Part shown: piece by piece, positions 58,575-64,000 of the stretch | How the letters are laid out: every line of letters starts with the position of its first letter | Numbering within the stretch: position 1 is the stretch's first letter | Assembly: GCA_027943335.1 (NCBI GenBank) | Contig: BSBK01002795.1 | Coordinates: 434,001-498,000 of the forward strand | DNA from: Chamaecyparis obtusa | Taxonomy: Eukaryota; Streptophyta; Pinopsida; Cupressales; Cupressaceae | Reading direction: 5' to 3' | Length of the DNA: 64,000 nt | Translations under genes and position numbers: made by a program | Notes under the pieces: model-generated | What the model saw: the letters and a program-made list of their open reading frames with translations, nothing else | What the model was told of the DNA's origin: nothing | Databases searched by the model: none

Positions 58575-59679
58575 TGTTGGAAATTTGGCTAAGTAGGACA
58601 TTAGATTTTTTTCATTATGGCAACATATACTCTCTATGATGATCGCATAATAGAAGAAGCAGTTTTGTATGAGTGCAAGTGAAAATTGTCTAAGTACAAT
58701 AGTATGTACCAGCCTAATCAGAGAAATTTTTTTATTAGTGATGTTCACAGAAGAAGGTTCAGTGCATGCGCACTTGAAATTGTACAATTCTATGTATATC
58801 AAAGCCACATATGAGAGCACAATTCTATTAAACATGTACAGAAGAAGATATTAAAGAATTACAGACAAAGTGTTGAAGCCGACCTGAACAGAGAAAGAAG
58901 AAAGAATGTGAATATTAGGTTAAGGGATTATTTTTTTTATCAAAATAATAACTTAGCCATGTAGGGAAGACATGATAGATGTTAACCCTTAGGCAGCATG
59001 AATTAGTTTTATATTTTTAAAAGAGTTTATGTATTGTAAGTTGATTGGAAGTTATTAATTGTAATAGCTTGTATATATGTAAGAAACATGTAATGCAAAG
59101 ATGTAGTAATGTAATGTGATATGATGCAAAGTTATATATTGTAAGAAAGAAAGAAAGCAGATTCTATATATAAAATTGAAGATCCTAGAAAGCTAAATCA
59201 AAATAGGAAAGCTATTTGGAAGTAGTAAAAGTTTATGTAGTTTACCTTTGTATTTGAAGATATCATTATACATTGCATGTTTAGGCAGTGAGCTCATCAT
59301 GCAAGCATTCAATTTTGTAATACCAACTCCTAACAAGGTTGAGGCTTCTAACAAGGCCTAGTCCTTTAATCAGGATAGAGACAATATGTGTATCTAATAG
59401 ACTCCTAACAGGGTCAACATCCTTAACCAGATAATTTTGATTAGTGGATTGGTTGTGGGTATCATCCCCAATGGGGTTTTCCCTTGGCCATAGTTTCCTC
59501 AAGAACAAACATGGCATTTTGAGCTTATTTAATTTATTTATATGCTTGTTATTTAGTTTTCTTAGTTTAATTTATTCTGTAAGCTTCAAGTTAATTTTTT
59601 ATATCTATAATTGGGAAAAAATAAAAGTTTGTGAGATACTGATTCACCCCCCCCCCCTCAATATTTCCTATTTCTAACA
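58575..59679 (+). repeat. 3' LTR of F2
   Basis: 1,105 bp, TGTTGGAAATTTGG...TTTCTAACA; same family as solo LTR F. A run of 13 C's lies near the end (59,647-59,657 region). Confidence 0.8.
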
Positions 59680-60700
59680 CACTTAACATTATTATTTTTT
59701 TAATATGACATTTAAGGAATGCTAATTGTTTTATTTTTTACCTCATAGTAAATGTTGGTCAAAAGTTAACTATTAGTGATAAATCATGTAACCAAGTCAC
59801 ACCTAATAGTGTGCATTGTAACCTTCAATAGGGTTGGCTAATAACTAAGCTCACTTCACAATAGTAAAATATTTTGGGTTACTGGTCCCAGGTAGTTTTT
59901 CCCTTTGCAGGGTTTCTACATTAAATCTTTGTGTTATGTATTATTTTTTATTATTTTTTTTCTATCATACTTTATAATTTTGGAAATTACTGGTATTCAG
60001 TTGTAAGATATTAAAATATATCTTTAGATATATTTTTATATCTATGTTTTTTGTGGGGTGGAGTGGAAATATGTGAAGGGTGAGTGATGATGTGAGGAAA
60101 CAAAGTGTAAATATATGATAGAAAATGTTATGGACATAAAAACTTAATAAAACAACAATACATATCTTGAGAAGAGGCTAATGTGAAAATCATTATTTTT
60201 TGATGTTTGTGTTTAGCTTCGAGAAATTCTATAACTTGATTCAGACTAGAAATATAGAGACAAAGAAAACCCAAAAAAAAATTGTCTTTCAAAGTGAGGT
60301 CGACTTGGACCTCAGAATCGGGGTAAGATCTTACCCCGGGGTACAATCTTGACCCACACAGAAAGTCAACCTTGACCTGAAATAGCTCTGACAAAAATTA
60401 TGTTCACGAATCTCAGAACTTCATCGAAAAGGGTATCTAGATCTGAATTACAATTCATTGTTTTGTACATGTACTTGTAAGAAAAATGGTTTTGTTGTTT
60501 GGATGAGGGGTTTTCCTTAGTCAAACCCCAGTTTGGAATCAACCTTAATAATAGAATTAAAATAGAGAATGCTAGCAAGTAGTAGAAGTAGATCTAACAA
60601 CAAAGCTATGATATTTAATAGATATGCAATTGTATTTCAAATGTAAGCAAGTATGTTGATATGAAAGCTTGAACACAACATTAACAAATGTAAATCAAAA
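59680..60700. other. unassigned AT-rich sequence
   Basis: Includes GGTCCCAGGTAGTTTTTCCC and TTTGCAGGGTTTC near 59,885-59,920, reminiscent of an old copia LTR 3' end, and a CTTACCCCGGGGTA near-palindrome (60,334-60,345). TTGACC motifs near 60,350-60,375. No gene supported. Confidence 0.4.
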
Positions 60701-60990
60701 CCTCCATGATTGCATGCTTGGAATCCAGCTTGAGGGAAGAATGAATGGATCTTGAAGATGAACAAAGGATCTTGAGGGAAGATCACACTGCCATGGTGGA
60801 TAGATCTAGGGTTTGAATGATGAATCTTGAATGCTTGAACTAAATTCCCTCAAAGGCTTGAATGCTTGAATCCTTGATCTTCAATGAAGAACTTGAATGC
60901 TTGAATGGATGATGGCTAGAATGCTTCCTTGAAAATGCTTGCTTGATGATGGATATCTCCTTGAGAATGTCTTATGAAAAGTAGATGTAT
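60701..60990. repeat. CTTGAATG-rich low-complexity stretch
   Basis: Irregular repetition of GCTTGAATG, CTTGATGATGG and GATCTTGA; no coding signal. Confidence 0.6.
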
Positions 60991-61250
60991 TTCACACCTG
61001 ATTAATTGATGAAATAAGAAGAGGAAAGCTTCCTTTTATAATAGTCTAGAGCACAAAACTTCTAGACAGGATGACATTGGAGAATTAAATCCAAATTAAC
61101 CTTAACCCATAGAAATGGACCTATAATAAATATAATTTAAGAGTTTACCATTCTGAAATCTGAAACAGTTGACCCGGAAGCGGGAAAATAAAACTTTATG
61201 AAGCCCGATATCCCGAAACCTCCAAAATTTGAAAATTAGACCCAGGGTTA
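60991..61250. other. unassigned
   Basis: No gene or repeat recognised. Confidence 0.4.
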
Positions 61251-61254
61251 GGTT

Positions 61255-61360
61255 CGAGGTCGACTTCATTTTAGGTCAAAGTCAAGGTCAACTTTGACCT
61301 AGGTTAGAGTCAAGGTTGACCTTGACCTAGAAGGTTGACCTTGACTTTGAGGTCACAGAT
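61255..61360. repeat. cluster of TTGAC/GTCAA motifs
   Basis: At least nine copies of TTGAC or its complement in about 100 bp, several as GGTCAA and TTGACC pairs in opposite orientation. TTGACY is also the core of plant W-boxes, but no gene lies next to it here. Confidence 0.7.
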
Positions 61361-62106
61361 CTCATATTCTCAGGACCAGGTGCCAAAAATAGTCTGGAAA
61401 TAGGTGGAGAAAGAAGCAGAACATGGGGGAAAAATCCAGATCCATGCAAATATTTATTCATGGTTCTTGACATGACCCCATACCACTTACTTAGAGGGCT
61501 AAACATTATTAACATGGAAGTGCTTTCATTTTAAGATGATACATTAAGCCCCCACTTTAGCAAGAGTATGGATTCAATGTAAACTCTTGGTAAAGGAGAA
61601 GAGATCCAAGTGGATTCACAATGAGATAAAATAACATTGAGCTAAGGACATAAACCCCCAAGCTAAGTATTCTAACTCAACATAAATGCACGAGGGTGTA
61701 AAAATAAAGAGAAAAATAAAAGACACAAAAGAGGGGTTAGTACTAAAACAAATCCAAATAAACTAGTAGAGGAAACCTTGCTAAGAAATATTTCCTATAC
61801 TAATATCATATTTGGAAATCTATCATAAAACCATAAATGATTACACAAGAAAGACAAGAGAAACACTATAAATAACATAGCTTCATGATCTAGTCCTACT
61901 AGAATAAAAGCAAAGAGAGAGAAAAGAGAAAGTGATTACCTTCCCCAATAAAATGCCCACCTTACCGTGAATCACCAAGGAGGGAGAGCCAAACAGGTGG
62001 CCAAACCTAATAGTTCACCCATAAACTATGCTTTGAAATTGTAATGCATCTTCTAACAGCTTTTGGAATACCCATAGATCCACCTTCTTGTATCACCATA
62101 GAATAT
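61361..62106. other. unassigned
   Basis: AT-rich; no coding or repeat structure recognised. Confidence 0.4.
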
Positions 62107-62393
62107 AAAATGCATGTCTCCTCAGGATTTAAAAACTTATGTGTATTACCTTCGGAAGATTTAGCATATTAAAAATTGGAAAATGCATGTCTCTTTAGGA
62201 TTTAGTGACTTATGTGTGTTACCTTCAGATAATTTAGCATATTGAAAATTGAAAAATGCATGTCTCTTCAGGATTTAGCAACTTATGTGTGTTACTTTCA
62301 GAGGATTTAGCATATTGAAAATTGAAAAATGCATCTCTTCAGGATTTAGCAACTCATATGCGTTACCTTTGGAAGATTTAGCATATAAATGAA
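62107..62393 (+). repeat. 73-bp tandem repeat, 4 copies
   Basis: Copies start at 62107, 62180, 62253 and 62326. Each contains AAAATGCATG(T)CTC, AGGATTTA, ACTTATGTG and GATTTAGCATAT. The last copy has a 2-bp deletion and more changes. Confidence 0.85.
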
Positions 62394-62693
62394 AAAATAT
62401 AGTACAAGGGAGACTCTATATATGACCCCCTCCTTATTGTCATTGTCTACTAGACATGATAAGGAAGAGAAAGAGGATACCTACTTCATAATGTAAGGGG
62501 ATATCCTGTTTACAACAATGTATACTACATTCCTAGAGAAGGCTATTGACCCCTACATCCAAGAGTATAGATAATCGTGAAAATGATATGTCACTTATGG
62601 AAAGGGATTCTGAAAGAGAAAAAGATCTTATCAAAAAGACCCCCATCGTAGAGGAGTGCTTTAAGATAAAATATCATCTTTCAATGTATAAAT
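62394..62693. other. unassigned
   Basis: No feature recognised before the LTR start. Confidence 0.4.
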
Positions 62694-63711
62694 TGTATGC
62701 ACCCTAAAATGGTCGACTAGACTTTGGGCCCCCATTCAACAATTTATCAAATCCCTGAATCAATATTTTCAAATATCAACAATATCAATTATATCAATTT
62801 CCTTGATCAAATCATAATCAATTCAATATTTCCTAAGGTTTGAGCCTTATTTAATTTAAAAGAGAAAAGAAATAAAAATAAAAATCTTATTTAATTAAGA
62901 GAACATGCTCCTTTTAATTAATTAAAAATCTCTTTTAATTAAATAATAAAATCACTTTATCCTAAGCCTTTATTTAATTAAAACGAATTTCCTCCCCTTT
63001 TATTTAAATAAAAAATCTCCACTTTTCTTCTTATCCTATGTTGCACAAATAAAGCATTATTCTTATTTTATAAAAAGAGAAAAAACACTTTTTGTCTCAT
63101 ATGGACATAAAGTCAACTCCTATTTTCTTATTGGAGGATATTTGTGCACAAGGATCAAGCTTCTATTTTTCTCCACCATTGATTAAGTCTTTTGCCTCTT
63201 AATCTCAATGGTCCATTTTCATCTCATTCTCTATAAAAGAAAAACTCTCTTCCTCATTTTCATTTCTTAAGTTTTTATGCTAATGTTATGCTGTAGGATT
63301 TTTGGGTCATTTTGGAGCTCTTTGAAAACATTCTACATCCAAGCTTTGAAGACTTGTTATTGCATTTCATTGTAGTTGCATATTTCTTTTCTTAGTTGCA
63401 TTATCGTGGCATATTAGCTTAGATTTCCTTTTATGCAATAGATTAACTTGCATTGTCATATAGATTTGCATTGCATTGCATCCATATTGATTTCATTAGA
63501 GATATTGGCATTTTTTCTCTTATCATTGATTTGGAATATCTCATTGTATGGTTGACTAGCAAGGTCATGAGTTTATAGCTCTAGCTGAGAGCAATTTTAC
63601 AAATTTTGCAACTCCATGCATAGAGAGCTATAGATCGATTTGTGAGGGCTCATTCTTGAGTTTTATTGCATGTAAGAATTCATAAAAGTGTGGTCACATT
63701 TTCACCATACA
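62694..63711 (+). repeat. C-family 5' LTR
   Basis: 1,018 bp, TGTATGCACCC...CCATACA, diverged from the copies in compound C, with an AT-rich internal difference at 62,780-63,000. TATA-like CTATAAAAGA at 63231-63240. Confidence 0.85.
63231..63240 (+). promoter_or_regulatory. TATA box of C-family LTR
   Basis: CTATAAAAGA at the equivalent LTR position. Confidence 0.5.
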
Positions 63712-63715
63712 TTTT

Positions 63716-63733
63716 TGGCACCCACCGTGGGGC
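63716..63733 (+). other. primer binding site, tRNA-Lys-like
   Basis: TGGCACCCACCGTGGGGC four bases after the LTR end; close to the complement of a plant tRNA-Lys 3' end. Confidence 0.65.
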
Positions 63734-64000
63734 AACCCACCTCTTGCATGCTGGTTTTGATTATTTTTGGAGCTAACCCTTGTGCAGATTTGTTTGGAGA
63801 CAAAAAAACCCTAGATTTGAAAGATTTGATCATATCTCCCAAATGGTTTGGTGTTTTAGTCTGAAAATGTTTTTGTAGGTTGGTGACATATCAGAGAAGC
63901 TCCAACAAAAATTTTAGAATATTCAGAGGTAATTTGTATTTTTTATGATTTTTTCTTGATTTTTCATAAAAAAATGATTTTTGGCGCAAATCAACATATT
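63734..64000 (+). other. leader of C-family element, runs off window
   Basis: Non-coding start of the internal region; gag would lie beyond the right edge. Confidence 0.6.

Noticed and set aside
62107..62393. CRISPR-like array
   Set aside because: Direct 73-bp tandem copies without unique spacers, in a eukaryotic repeat context.

Overview
This 64 kb window looks like intergenic heterochromatin from a seed plant with a very large, repeat-filled genome. A gymnosperm is my guess, at low confidence. I found no cellular protein gene, rRNA, tRNA, CRISPR array or prokaryotic feature. Nearly all recognisable sequence is LTR retrotransposon: Ty3/gypsy chromovirus, Athila-like and Tat-like elements, plus copia-like pieces. 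The coding regions are broken mainly by TAG, TAA and TGA codons where the family normally has Gln, Arg or Trp, as expected for old, methylated, deaminated repeats.

Layout. (1) 1-508: minus-strand copia-type gag remnant. (2) About 841-53,428: a tandem array of one Ty3/gypsy family ('family A'). Six 861-bp-class LTRs (TGATG...CATCA, TATA box, initiator-Met-type primer site) alternate with internal regions, so neighbouring units share LTRs. Every unit that still covers the region carries the same in-frame internal deletion. It joins the start of reverse transcriptase to the C-terminal (GPY/F) part of integrase and a chromodomain; the RT core, RNase H and integrase catalytic core are missing. The array is split by later insertions: Athila-like element B (3,675-25,713), giant-LTR element D (26,712-34,484, minus), its relative the solo LTR E (48,176-51,410) and solo LTR F (52,402-53,387).

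(3) Inside the protease of B sits compound C (7,046-17,440), flanked by a perfect ATAGT duplication. It contains five LTRs in alternating orientation and the 3' half of a minus-strand Tat-like pol. (4) The last family A LTR is joined exactly at its primer-site position to a chromovirus RT/RNase H/integrase fragment (53,431-54,610), the part missing from the array units. (5) 54,885-59,679: 3' end of a copia-like element with a long 3' ORF of unknown function, polypurine tract and LTR. (6) 59,680-62,693: unassigned AT-rich sequence with a cluster of TTGAC motifs and a 73-bp tandem repeat. (7) 62,694-64,000: 5' LTR, primer site and leader of another C-family element running off the window.

How the parts relate. 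Nesting gives a relative order: array A, then B into an A gag, then C into B; D, E and F also postdate the array. The observations most worth checking are the conserved gag-protease-chromodomain deletion derivative, the shared-LTR array, the inverted-LTR compound C, and the set of about seven hairpins inside the 3.2-kb LTR of E.
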